Source of the DNA: JANQQJ01 sp046290575
Lineage (GTDB): Bacteria; Pseudomonadota; Alphaproteobacteria; SMXS01
Reading direction: 5' to 3'
NCBI GenBank assembly: GCA_046290575.1
Contig: JBKAGX010000001.1
Coordinates: forward strand, 496,001 to 560,000
Length of the DNA: 64,000 nt
Every line of letters starts with the position of its first letter. Positions within the stretch are counted from its first letter, which is position 1. Below, piece after piece: positions 27,650-36,504 of this stretch. Under the pieces are notes generated by a model. That model was not told where the DNA came from. It saw only the letters and a program-made list of their open reading frames with translations, and made no database searches. The position numbers and the translations under genes were made by a program.

Positions 27650-28204
27650 ATGTCTGTTCTGTTTAGTAGATGCGGATCATCGGCCTTTAAGGCCTTGGCA
27701 GGTCTCTTGTTTATTGGCCTGCTGTCAACCCCTGTTGGTGCCCAGGACGATTACAGACTGGATACGGGTGACATCGTCAAAGTTACCGTCTTTGGCGAGA
27801 CAGATCTTTCCGGCGATTTCAAAGTCAATGACAATGGCACTGTCTCTATGGGCCTGGTCGGCGACGTCTCCGCCAAAGGCCTGACGGCGACCGAGGTCGA
27901 AGAGGCGATCGTTGCCGCCCTTAAGCCTGATTATCTGATTAATCCAAGTGTGACCGTTCAGGTGCTGAGCTATCGGCCCTTCTTCATCATGGGCGAAGTG
28001 CGCAACCCTGGCAGCTACCAATATGCGAGTGGCATGTCGATACTGGAAGCGGTTGCACTGGCGGGCGGGTTCACCTATCGCGCGCGAACCGAAGAGGTCT
28101 ATCTCAGGCGTGAAGGCGAGTCGCCTGACGACGAGAAACTGATGTCAGTCGATCTGGATGTACTGCCTGGCGACGTTATTCGGGTGCGCGAGCGGTTTTT
28201 CTAG
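27650..28204 (+). CDS. Polysaccharide export protein (Wza-like, Poly_export/SLBB)
   Basis: This 184-residue exported protein has a signal peptide ending at VGAQDD. Residues 35-110 (YRLDTGDIVKVTVFGETDLSG, ..., VTVQVLSYRPFFIMGEVRNPG) are the Poly_export domain, followed by one SLBB-type segment (GSYQYASGMSILEAVALAGGF). It is much shorter than Wza and lacks its membrane-spanning C-terminal helix and a lipobox, as in many alphaproteobacterial ExoF/GumB-type proteins. It presumably forms the periplasmic channel of the export complex. GAGGA precedes the ATG. Confidence 0.92.
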   Translation: MSVLFSRCGSSAFKALAGLLFIGLLSTPVGAQDDYRLDTGDIVKVTVFGETDLSGDFKVNDNGTVSMGLVGDVSAKGLTATEVEEAIVAALKPDYLINPSVTVQVLSYRPFFIMGEVRNPGSYQYASGMSILEAVALAGGFTYRARTEEVYLRREGESPDDEKLMSVDLDVLPGDVIRVRERFF

Positions 28205-28260
28205 GCTAGTGAAAAATGGGCCCACTGAAGAAGTGGCTGTACGGTTAGGACATTGGTTTT

Positions 28261-30474
28261 ATGAACGAGCAATCTGAGGCCCGGCGCGCCAGCCTGCTAT
28301 CGCTTTACGGCGTTTTCGGCGGCGAAGGTGACTCGACCGCGTCAATCCGCCAGCTGCTCAATGTGCTCTGGCGCCGGCGGCTGCCAATCCTGTTGACCGT
28401 GATCGTCATTACGGGCCTTGCATTTGTATGGGTGCAGAATCTTCAGCCGGTGTTTTCGTCGACCAGTGAAATTCTGGTGGAGCCGCGGGTTAACCGGTTG
28501 GCAGAAACAGCCTCGGTCCTGTCCGGGCTTCCCGCCGATTTCGAAACGATCCAGACAGAAATCGAAATTCTGTCGTCCTACAGTCTGCATGAACGCGTCG
28601 CGCAGACATTGAACCTGATAGAAGATCCTGAGTTCAACAGGCGGCTTGCGCCGCCATCGTTCAAGGCCCGCATGTTCGCCTATTTTCGCGGACCACCCGG
28701 CACACCCAGCGATGAAGACGTGCTTCGCGGGACCGTTGGTGCTCTTTCGGGCAAAATATCAATCAGCCATCAAGGGCGAAGCCGGGTTATTTCGGTGACC
28801 GCCCGGTCGCATGACCGGCGAAAGGCAGCGATGCTCGCAAACGCGGTTGTCGAAGCCTATTTGGTATCCCAGCTTGAGGCGAAATTTGATGAGACCGAGC
28901 GCACGGTAGGTTGGCTGAACCGGCGCCTGGAAGAGTTGCGGTCGCAGGTCCGGCAATCGGAACTGGCTGTCGAAGCCTACCGCAAGGAAGCCAATCTGGT
29001 AACCGGGCGGAATTCGATGTCCGCTGCCGAGCAGCAGCTGTCCACGCTCAGCTCCCAGATCGTTCTGGCGCAAACACGGGGTGCGGAATCTCAGGCGCGA
29101 CTGACCAATCTGCGTCAAGTCCTTGATGAGGGAGGAGAGGTTTCCGACATTGCGGTTGCCGAGGTTCTGAACAACGACCTTATTCAGCGGTTGAAAGAGC
29201 AGGAATCGCAACTGCAGCGCCGTGTCGCCGTTCTGGGTCAGCGTTATGGACCGCGGCACCCGCAGATGATCCAGCTGCAGGCTGAGATTGCTGACCTCAG
29301 GGGCGAGGTCGAGCTTGAAGTCGCGAAAATTATCGCTTCGTTACGCAATGAGGTTGAGATTGCCAAGTCGCGTGAGCGGTCCCTTCTCTCTGCCCAGCGC
29401 GATCTCGAGCGCAATATGTCGAATATTGGTGGACGAGAGATTGAGCTGCGCGAACTGGAACGTGAGGCGGACGCCAACCGGGCGCTTCTTGAAGCATTCC
29501 TGGGCCGGTTTAAGCAACTCGCTGAACAGGAAGATCTCCAGACCACCGATTCACGTGTGATTTCGGCGGCGATGACGCCTATCGGGCCAAGCCATCCCAA
29601 GACTTTCCGGATTATGATTATGGTCTTGTTGGGTTCTCTGGGTGCCGGGCTCGGCCTGGCTTTCCTGCTTGAAAGTCTGGATAACGCTTTCCGTACGCCC
29701 GGGGAACTGGAGACAGCCAGCGGGCTGCCGGTTCTGTCTGTGGTCCCCGTCGCGAAGTTCCGTGCAGGCACGCCGGGCGGATCGGCCGATCTTGTCGTGA
29801 GTGAGCCGTTGTCACGATATGCAGAAAGCCTCCGTAATCTGCTGGTTAGCATGAATCTGTCGAATGTAGACAATCCACCCAAGGCGATTGCGGTGGCGTC
29901 GACACAGCCCGCGGAAGGCAAGACGACGACGGCCATGGCGCTTGCAGCGACGGCAGCCAGCATGGATAAGCGGGTTGTGCTGATGGATTGCGATCTTAGG
30001 CGGCCCAGTATTCATGAAGAACTTCTGCAGGATCGTAGCCCCGGGATCGTCGACGTATTGGCGCAGCAGCACCCCTTGGACGACGTGATCAGACATGAAG
30101 ACCGGCTTGGCTTCGATTTCATCTGTGCCGGGCAACCTGTGCAGAACGCGCTGGGCCTGATTGAATCGCAGCGGTTCCGTCAGGTGCTGAACGAGTTGAG
30201 GGACAAATACGATCTTGTCGTGATCGATACGCCGCCGATGCTCGCCGTAACCGATGCACGGGTGCTGGTGGACCGGTGCGATGCCACGTTGTTCGCGGTT
30301 CGGTGGGGCAAGACGCCCAAGTCGACCGTCATTGACGGCCTGAAAAGGCTTGAGGATACAGCTGCGAAGGTTGCAGGCGCGGTGCTGACGCGGGCCGACT
30401 ATTCCCGCTTGTCGTCATATCAGTACGGCACAACCTACTATCGCGATGCCTATAAGGGCTATTACACGAGCTAG
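28261..30474 (+). CDS. Polysaccharide co-polymerase / bacterial tyrosine kinase (Wzc/GumC-like)
   Basis: This 737-residue inner-membrane protein has TM1 near residues 38-58, a Wzz domain, a long periplasmic coiled coil (residues about 200-410), TM2 near 456-480 and a cytoplasmic BY-kinase domain. That domain carries Walker A STQPAEGKTTTAM near 546, Walker A' VVLMDCDLRRP near 573 and Walker B LVVIDTPP. The tail holds eight tyrosines in its last 24 residues, the autophosphorylation cluster that controls chain length and export. All elements needed for activity are present. It follows the Wza-like gene in the same direction. Confidence 0.93.
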   Translation: MNEQSEARRASLLSLYGVFGGEGDSTASIRQLLNVLWRRRLPILLTVIVITGLAFVWVQNLQPVFSSTSEILVEPRVNRLAETASVLSGLPADFETIQTEIEILSSYSLHERVAQTLNLIEDPEFNRRLAPPSFKARMFAYFRGPPGTPSDEDVLRGTVGALSGKISISHQGRSRVISVTARSHDRRKAAMLANAVVEAYLVSQLEAKFDETERTVGWLNRRLEELRSQVRQSELAVEAYRKEANLVTGRNSMSAAEQQLSTLSSQIVLAQTRGAESQARLTNLRQVLDEGGEVSDIAVAEVLNNDLIQRLKEQESQLQRRVAVLGQRYGPRHPQMIQLQAEIADLRGEVELEVAKIIASLRNEVEIAKSRERSLLSAQRDLERNMSNIGGREIELRELEREADANRALLEAFLGRFKQLAEQEDLQTTDSRVISAAMTPIGPSHPKTFRIMIMVLLGSLGAGLGLAFLLESLDNAFRTPGELETASGLPVLSVVPVAKFRAGTPGGSADLVVSEPLSRYAESLRNLLVSMNLSNVDNPPKAIAVASTQPAEGKTTTAMALAATAASMDKRVVLMDCDLRRPSIHEELLQDRSPGIVDVLAQQHPLDDVIRHEDRLGFDFICAGQPVQNALGLIESQRFRQVLNELRDKYDLVVIDTPPMLAVTDARVLVDRCDATLFAVRWGKTPKSTVIDGLKRLEDTAAKVAGAVLTRADYSRLSSYQYGTTYYRDAYKGYYTS

Positions 30475-30532
30475 CGCGGCGGGCGCTGCCCGTGGCAGCA
30501 GGGACCCATAAGGGTAGGTAGGTTGTCTTAGG

Positions 30533-31666
30533 TTGAACAGTACCGACGAGAGGAGGCGACCCGACGTTCTATTGCTTCTGCCGCGTGCGACCGGCGGGGG
30601 CGCGGAACGGGTCAGTATTTTGTTGGCGAACGAATTGACAAGCCGCGGCGTCACCGTTGCCATCGTGTTCGCCAGACGATATGGCCCGCTATTGGAAACA
30701 ATCGACCCTGCTGTTGCGACTTACGAAATGGGCGGGCGGCGAAATCGATTTAACGTTTTGCGGTTGCCCAGGCTGCTTCGTCGGTTGCAGCCCAAGACGG
30801 TCATTTCCGCGATGGTGGAGCTGAACGTGGCAGCAGTTATCGCCGCATGGCTAGCGCGGTCCAGCGCCAGAATTATTTTGACTGAGCACAATCAGACAGA
30901 CCGGAACTACGAAGTTCTCCGGTCAGGCGTCTCCCGCATCGCGTATCGTCTTATTGGCCTTACCTATCCGCGGGCGGACAAGGTCATCTGCGTGTCAAAG
31001 GGTGTGCTTGATGCGTTGGTTCGCTTTTCAGGTGTCTCCCCAACGAACCTTACCGTTGTTCATAATCCAATTGTGACCCCTGCACTCCTCCAGCAGTCGC
31101 AGGCGGCGTGCGATCATCCGTGGCTGGCGTCCAAGGACCAACCTGTCCTGCTTTCGGTTGGCCGGCTGGTAAAGGCCAAAGACCTGGAGACGCTGCTGCA
31201 TGCCTTTGCCAAGTTGCGACAGCGGCGCCCCTGCAGACTGATTTTACTGGGTGAGGGAACGTTAAGGCCCCGGTTGGAAGGCTTGGCAGACGAGCTGAAG
31301 ATCAGAGAATATGTTGACATGCCAGGGTTTAATGGCAACCCGTACAGCTTTATGGCGCGTGCAGATTTGTTTGTCCTGTCGTCAGCCTGGGAGGGGTTTC
31401 CGACCGTATTGGTTGAAGCCCTGGCATGCGGCATTCCGATTGTTTCAACGGATTGCCCAAGCGGGCCACGCGAAATCCTGAGCGACGGTCGCTTCGGTAC
31501 TCTGGTGCCTGTTGGCGATGTCGACGCGCTAGCGGCCGCAATAGAGACGGCGCTCTCCAGCCCCCCACCTGAGGGGGGGCAGGCGCGCGGCATGCAGTTC
31601 ACAGCCGCCCGGGCGGTTGACCGATACCAGGATCTGATCAACGCCCTTGATAACGGGACTGACTGA
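30533..31666 (+). CDS. GT4-family glycosyltransferase
   Basis: This 377-residue GT-B enzyme has an N-terminal Rossmann domain with LLPRATGGGAERVSILLANEL and a C-terminal nucleotide-sugar domain with LLSVGRLVKAKDLETLLHAFA and the EX7E motif EGFPTVLVE, typical of GT4. It transfers one sugar onto the lipid-linked repeat. It is the only obvious glycosyltransferase in the locus apart from the initiating enzyme. The TTG start at 30533 is the only reasonable one; no strong ribosome-binding site is seen. The next gene starts 2 nt after its stop. Confidence 0.87.
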   Translation: MNSTDERRRPDVLLLLPRATGGGAERVSILLANELTSRGVTVAIVFARRYGPLLETIDPAVATYEMGGRRNRFNVLRLPRLLRRLQPKTVISAMVELNVAAVIAAWLARSSARIILTEHNQTDRNYEVLRSGVSRIAYRLIGLTYPRADKVICVSKGVLDALVRFSGVSPTNLTVVHNPIVTPALLQQSQAACDHPWLASKDQPVLLSVGRLVKAKDLETLLHAFAKLRQRRPCRLILLGEGTLRPRLEGLADELKIREYVDMPGFNGNPYSFMARADLFVLSSAWEGFPTVLVEALACGIPIVSTDCPSGPREILSDGRFGTLVPVGDVDALAAAIETALSSPPPEGGQARGMQFTAARAVDRYQDLINALDNGTD

Positions 31667-31668
31667 CC

Positions 31669-32397
31669 ATGGTCACATTGTTCGACCCGACGGTGGTTCT
31701 GGGTGTGAACCATACCGGTACCCGCCTGCTGGTCGATATTCTGGACGTCATGGGCAGTGACCCTGGCCGGGTGGACAATCAATGGCGTGAGGAGGAGGGG
31801 TTTCTGGCGATCCATCATTGGCTGATGGGGCAGGTTCACGATCAGGGGTGGACCGAGGCGATCTTCGATATGGACTTTGTCGCATCCTTTCAAGACGACA
31901 AGCGTTTTGTTGATGAAATGCGCGAGCGAACTCGCCATGCGGTAGAGCAGGGCTTCGCCTCCCCTTATGCCAGTCCCTGGCATTGGAAGTGTCCAACGGC
32001 GCTTCTATTCTTGCCCAGTTGGCTCGAGGTCTTCCCGAATGCGTGTTTCGTGCATATTGAACGCGAGCCGGTGGCAGTCGCCGAAAGCCTGTTGCGCCGG
32101 CGTGAAGTTCTGAGGCTGGCAGATGGTGAACGGTTCTACGATCTCATGAATCAGCGGGTTCTCGACTGTGCGCCCTCCATGGACCGATATGTGCGTGTGC
32201 CTTACGAGGCTGTAGAAGAGCACCTTACGCAGATTGCCGTCGCCGCGCGTCTTGACGCCAGCGAGGCGACGCTGGCCAAGGCGAAAGCGCTGATCCGCTC
32301 AGGAGAAAAGCCGCTATGGAACGCAAGGCGGTCGCTTCTTGGAAATTGCTGGGAGATCCTGACGCGACTGCGCGCGGCGATGCGACGTCGAAACTAG
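31669..32397 (+). CDS. Sulfotransferase-like P-loop protein (short form)
   Basis: This 242-residue protein has an N-terminal loop GVNHTGTRLLVDILDVMG resembling the phosphosulfate-binding loop of sulfotransferases, and NACFVHIEREPVAVAESLLRR resembling the 3'-phosphate site. The first loop lacks the usual Lys (xKSGTT becomes NHTGTR), so activity is uncertain. It is translationally close to the GT4 gene (2-nt gap), which suggests it modifies the same glycan. Its assignment is by motif only. Confidence 0.6.
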   Translation: MVTLFDPTVVLGVNHTGTRLLVDILDVMGSDPGRVDNQWREEEGFLAIHHWLMGQVHDQGWTEAIFDMDFVASFQDDKRFVDEMRERTRHAVEQGFASPYASPWHWKCPTALLFLPSWLEVFPNACFVHIEREPVAVAESLLRRREVLRLADGERFYDLMNQRVLDCAPSMDRYVRVPYEAVEEHLTQIAVAARLDASEATLAKAKALIRSGEKPLWNARRSLLGNCWEILTRLRAAMRRRN

Positions 32398-32410
32398 ATG
32401 GGGCCACCCT

Positions 32411-33331
32411 CTAATCGTCCCAGGAAATGCCGGTAGCTTTGGTAAATTCCGCGGTCGCGTCCCGTAGTTTTTCGTCGAGGAGTGCCTTTTCGTCTGCCGA
32501 AATGGGCGCTCGCCGCCCTTTGTTCAAAACTGGAAACCTCAGATCAACGCCATTGCTGCCAAGTCCCAGAAATTCAAATGCCTTCTGCATTGTCGCGACC
32601 GGATCCGCAAAAAGATCCTCCGCCCGCAATATCAGGAGTTCATGGGTGGCGCCCTCCTTAAGTAGGGGGCGCAGCTGCTCTATGTAACGGCTACGTGCCA
32701 GATAGGTGAAGCGCTGGTGCGTGGCACTCTTGTAATCCGGGTTTTCAGTCATGCGCAGCAGTTCGGGGCTGATGCGGTCGTCTTCTGTCTCGAGCGCAGC
32801 GGTAAGCGATAGGTGCTCATTGCCATGGCGAATCTCGTGAAAATAATGTGAGACGGCGCGCTCCACTGGATCTCTCAGTACCGCAATCAGTTTGGCATCC
32901 GGCAGGTCAGACCGAATGCGCTGCAGGGCGTGCGGATGAGCCATGTAGTATGGGGTTGCTTCCCCTGTCAGCGCGCCGGCAGCGCGCAACTCAGCCTCAA
33001 TTGGAAAGTGACTCCGATACCAGTGTTCTCCATTGGCATAATGGTTGTCGAAGTAGTGGACTTCCTTGCGCAGGGCCCTTTGGACCAAAGGGTGCTGAGC
33101 GAGATAATTGAAAAGAGAGGTCGTGCCGGCCTTTTGCGCACCAATAATCACAAAGTCCGGTCGGGCTCGCTCGGCTGCGGTATCGTGGCGCCGGGCGACC
33201 TCCGCGGCAATGCGCGCGGCTCTGCGATACTCGCCGGCTTTGCTGCGTGTTGCCCTTAACAGCCTGCTGGGCCAAGGGACGTGTGGTGAGGTGCTGGTAT
33301 TCATGGGGGCGGACTGTAACACGACGCACAT
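32411..33331 (-). CDS. Sulfotransferase domain protein (heparan-sulfotransferase-like)
   Basis: This 306-residue protein has PSB loop FVIIGAQKAGTTSLFNYLAQHP near residues 61-80, the downstream KEVHYFDNHY typical of carbohydrate sulfotransferases, and 3'-phosphate site AVLRDPVERAVSHYFHE. The family transfers sulfate from PAPS to sugar hydroxyls. Two ATGs are possible (complement of 33331 and of 33304) and neither has a clear ribosome-binding site. It lies antisense inside the polysaccharide locus, between the GT4-linked gene and the O-antigen ligase, and is the best evidence for a sulfated product. Confidence 0.87.
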   Translation of the reverse strand: MCVVLQSAPMNTSTSPHVPWPSRLLRATRSKAGEYRRAARIAAEVARRHDTAAERARPDFVIIGAQKAGTTSLFNYLAQHPLVQRALRKEVHYFDNHYANGEHWYRSHFPIEAELRAAGALTGEATPYYMAHPHALQRIRSDLPDAKLIAVLRDPVERAVSHYFHEIRHGNEHLSLTAALETEDDRISPELLRMTENPDYKSATHQRFTYLARSRYIEQLRPLLKEGATHELLILRAEDLFADPVATMQKAFEFLGLGSNGVDLRFPVLNKGRRAPISADEKALLDEKLRDATAEFTKATGISWDD

Positions 33332-33404
33332 AGGATATTCATTCTTGGCGTGCTATCTCATTGTTGTAAGGGTTGATATGGCGGCATGAGGAGTGCCCGT
33401 TTAG

Positions 33405-34706
33405 ATGTTTGAGGGTATCGGTGGCCTGAACCGGCTGGGACCGGAAGCGCAACCAGCGCGCGCCGCTGATGACCCTGGCCTTTGGGAACATGTGTTCCTG
33501 TTTGTAGCCTTCCTGGTTTTTGTCGGCGCTTTCCGGACGATTCTATCCAGCAGTGCCATCGAACAGGTCGGTGATGCTGCGCCTGAACAGACATTTATGA
33601 GATTCGCGGTTTATGCAGTCGCTATCCTATTGGCGTTCAGGTCGTGCCGTGCGGAAGTCTTGGACCTGATCGTCGGGAACAAACTTCTCATTGCGGTGCT
33701 GGCCTATACAGTCATGTCGAGCCTCTGGGCTGTCGACTCTGGCATTTCTCTGCGGCGGTCCGTAGCGTTGAGCCTGTCCGGCGTTTTCTGCGCCTACGCG
33801 GTGTTGAGATTCCCCCTTTACCGGATATTGGAAATGGCGTTGCTTGCCGTCGCCGTTGCTGTCGCCGTGGGTTTTGTGGCGGACCTTTTTCTGCTGGAGC
33901 GGCATTCTGATGGCCGGATGCGTGGTATTTTCGCCAGTCCCACATTCTCCGGCCGAATAGCCGCAGTGGGCATCCTGATACTTGTGGCGCTATGGCGTGT
34001 GCCGGGGTTTCTGCAGCGGTATGACCTTGTGATCCTGGGATTGCTCGTCTTGTTTCTCTATCAGACGAACGCAATCTCACCGATGGTGGCGCTGTTCGTG
34101 GCGTTGGCGTCTTTCGTCCTGATCTGGAGCCGAAGCAAGCCGGAAGTCATCCTTAAGCGGTCGGTGGTTCTTGGGCTTCTGGCGCTGCCATGCCTTGCGG
34201 TGGCGGTGACATTTTTTGGCGATATTCTTGATGCAATGGGTCGCGACGCCACGCTGACGCATCGAATTTTCGTTTGGGAAGCCGCGCTCGACAAGGGGCC
34301 GGAAAGCGTCTTCCTGGGCAGCGGATTCCGTTCATTCTGGATTTGGCCCTATGCGAATGATGTCATGTACAATGTCTTTGGCAGCCGGAACAGCCGGCTT
34401 GGCAACGGCCACAGCGGATACATCGATCTTTGGCTGGAGCTGGGTTTCGTCGGCGTTGCTCTTGTGGCGGCATTGTTTGTTCAATTGGCTGTTCGGTCTT
34501 ATCGTGTGCTTATGGCGCGCCCCGATCCGGTGGTCGGCTTCTTTCCGGCGCTGTTGGTCTTTATCCTGATTTATAGCCTGCCTGAACTGGTTATTCTTGA
34601 GCACTCCGAGATTACCTGGATGATGTTCATGATCGGTATTCTCGCATTGAGCCGCCCTGTCCTGCGCCTTAATGCAAACAGGCAACCGCAGTCTGAAACG
34701 GCATGA
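33405..34706 (+). CDS. O-antigen ligase/polymerase family membrane protein (Wzy/WaaL type)
   Basis: This 433-residue polytopic membrane protein has about ten hydrophobic segments and a large periplasmic loop between the last ones (residues about 285-350, containing LTHRIFVWEAALDKG and NGHSGYIDLWLELGFVG), the Wzy_C signature. It polymerises lipid-linked repeats or ligates glycan chains. In a locus with a Wzx-like flippase and Wzc-like kinase, the polymerase role is more likely. It is flanked by two genes on the opposite strand. Confidence 0.87.
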   Translation: MFEGIGGLNRLGPEAQPARAADDPGLWEHVFLFVAFLVFVGAFRTILSSSAIEQVGDAAPEQTFMRFAVYAVAILLAFRSCRAEVLDLIVGNKLLIAVLAYTVMSSLWAVDSGISLRRSVALSLSGVFCAYAVLRFPLYRILEMALLAVAVAVAVGFVADLFLLERHSDGRMRGIFASPTFSGRIAAVGILILVALWRVPGFLQRYDLVILGLLVLFLYQTNAISPMVALFVALASFVLIWSRSKPEVILKRSVVLGLLALPCLAVAVTFFGDILDAMGRDATLTHRIFVWEAALDKGPESVFLGSGFRSFWIWPYANDVMYNVFGSRNSRLGNGHSGYIDLWLELGFVGVALVAALFVQLAVRSYRVLMARPDPVVGFFPALLVFILIYSLPELVILEHSEITWMMFMIGILALSRPVLRLNANRQPQSETA

Positions 34707-34722
34707 CTGGTAGGGGAACCCC

Positions 34723-36255
34723 CTAAGCCTCTTCTGATGATTTGTTAGGGTCAGTTTTCGATGTAGCAGCCGCCTTTGCCAGTTCGGCTCCCTGCTGCAG
34801 CGCTTGCCTGCCTGCCGTCGTCGCCACAAAAAACCCCAATACAATTGCGTAAGCGACAAGGACACCCGCGCCCAGGATAAGCGGGCCGGGGAGTTCGAGA
34901 TGACGGTTCATGACGATCAATGTTGTGCAGGCCGCTATTGCTGCGGGCACGAAGATTGCCAGTGTGGTCAATATGTCCCCAAGACGCACTGTAGAGCCCT
35001 TGGTCGCACGATAGATATGTATCGGCGTCAGGATGAACGTCATCATGCCGGCAAAGGCTAACGCAATAGCCAAGGGACCAAACGGCGCTGCGATCACCAC
35101 GGTGACAGTGATCACACCTGCCCGGATCAAACCCCATTGGCGAAACTCACGCGCGCGTCCTTCTGCCAGGAACAGCCAATTCAGAACGACCAAAATCGTG
35201 CGCATAATGGCCAGGATTCCAAGGGCCTGAAAGATCGGCACAACTTCTTCCCAGCCAGGACCCAGTAGCAGGGGGACAGCAATATCAGCCAGCGTAACCA
35301 ACGCAAGAATGATAGGCGCCAAGCCCAGCAAGACGAGCCGATGCAGCGACAGGTATGAACGCCGATAGCGTTGCGGTGTTGGCGCGAGACGACTTAGAAT
35401 AGTCAGTGCTACCGGCGCCAACGGCTTGGTTGTCAGTGTGGTGGGCGTCACCATCAGCTTGAATGCCCGGCTGTAAAAGCCAAGCGCTACATCACCCCAT
35501 AACCGGCCGATCATGACGGTATCCGTGTTTTCCGCAAAAAAGTTCATGATCCGGGCCGTCGCGACATTGCTGCCGAAGCCCAAAAGGCTGCCGATTGGAA
35601 CGTTCCTGCGATACCAGCTAGGTCTCCATCCGCTTACGCTCCAGGTCAGGATCAGACCGCAAAACGAGGACGCAATTGGCAGTGCCACAAGCGCCCAATA
35701 GGTCTGCCACTTCCAGGCAACGAAGAGCCCGACGCCGACACCGACAATGCGGGCTGACAGACGAATGCCGGCGGTCCAGCCAAATTTAAGTTGCCTGAGA
35801 AGTGTGCTGCCATGCACGGCCCCGAGCCCGTTCATGATGGTCAGTCCGCCATAGGTCATCACGACCGCGGCGACTTCGGGCGCGTTATAGAAATCGGCTA
35901 TTGCCGGCGATGCTGCGATGATGATGAGGCCAACCGCGCAATAAATCGAAAGAGAAGCCCAGTAAAGGTTGCTGAGTTCGGCGTGGGTCAGGTGCTGGCG
36001 TTGCATGATAGCCTGACCCAAGCCCATACTCGCGACCAAGCCGGCAAAAGCCAAGATTGGCGCTGCCATGGCAACGATGCCAAAATCGGCCGGAGTCAAA
36101 AGACGGGCCATAATGATCGTCCATCCGAAATGAATGACGATGTTGGTGCCTTGCGCAAGTATGGTGTAGGCCGCGCCACGACCGGATTGTCTTTTCAACG
36201 TCGCAGCGTCGTCATTGACAGCCAGCAGGCGATCTCTTTCCGCGTCACCCGTCAA
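34723..36255 (-). CDS. Polysaccharide flippase (Wzx-like, MOP superfamily)
   Basis: This 510-residue protein has 12-14 predicted transmembrane segments and begins with KRQSGRGAAYTILAQGTNIVIHFG, followed by RLLTPADFGIVAMAAPILAFAGLVASMGLGQAIMQRQ, a hallmark of the lipopolysaccharide biosynthesis/oligosaccharide flippase family. It moves undecaprenyl-linked repeat units across the inner membrane. The TTG start at 36255 has CAGGAA about 9 nt upstream. It is divergent from the initiating sugar transferase gene. Confidence 0.9.
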   Translation of the reverse strand: MTGDAERDRLLAVNDDAATLKRQSGRGAAYTILAQGTNIVIHFGWTIIMARLLTPADFGIVAMAAPILAFAGLVASMGLGQAIMQRQHLTHAELSNLYWASLSIYCAVGLIIIAASPAIADFYNAPEVAAVVMTYGGLTIMNGLGAVHGSTLLRQLKFGWTAGIRLSARIVGVGVGLFVAWKWQTYWALVALPIASSFCGLILTWSVSGWRPSWYRRNVPIGSLLGFGSNVATARIMNFFAENTDTVMIGRLWGDVALGFYSRAFKLMVTPTTLTTKPLAPVALTILSRLAPTPQRYRRSYLSLHRLVLLGLAPIILALVTLADIAVPLLLGPGWEEVVPIFQALGILAIMRTILVVLNWLFLAEGRAREFRQWGLIRAGVITVTVVIAAPFGPLAIALAFAGMMTFILTPIHIYRATKGSTVRLGDILTTLAIFVPAAIAACTTLIVMNRHLELPGPLILGAGVLVAYAIVLGFFVATTAGRQALQQGAELAKAAATSKTDPNKSSEEA

Positions 36256-36504
36256 CTGTATGGTTCCTGGAATCGTTGATTGGCATGTTCCGGATGCGGA
36301 CTCGCGATGGGCGGATTGATGTCTCGGCTCCTGTGCACCTCGAGTATGCGCTTACGGCCCTCGCGGCAAGGTCTGAAAGGACTATATACCAACTGGATGC
36401 CTTTGCAGTGTTATAGAAGGCTGATGTCTGGCCGGGCGAGGGGCCTGTCTAAATCATGCGACTTGGATCAGTGACGTGAAATTCTGCTTGGATTCCAGTG
36501 ACAA

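Noticed and set aside
31560..31580. CCCCCC/GGGGGGG hairpin as terminator
   Set aside because: It lies inside the glycosyltransferase coding region and is not followed by a T-run.
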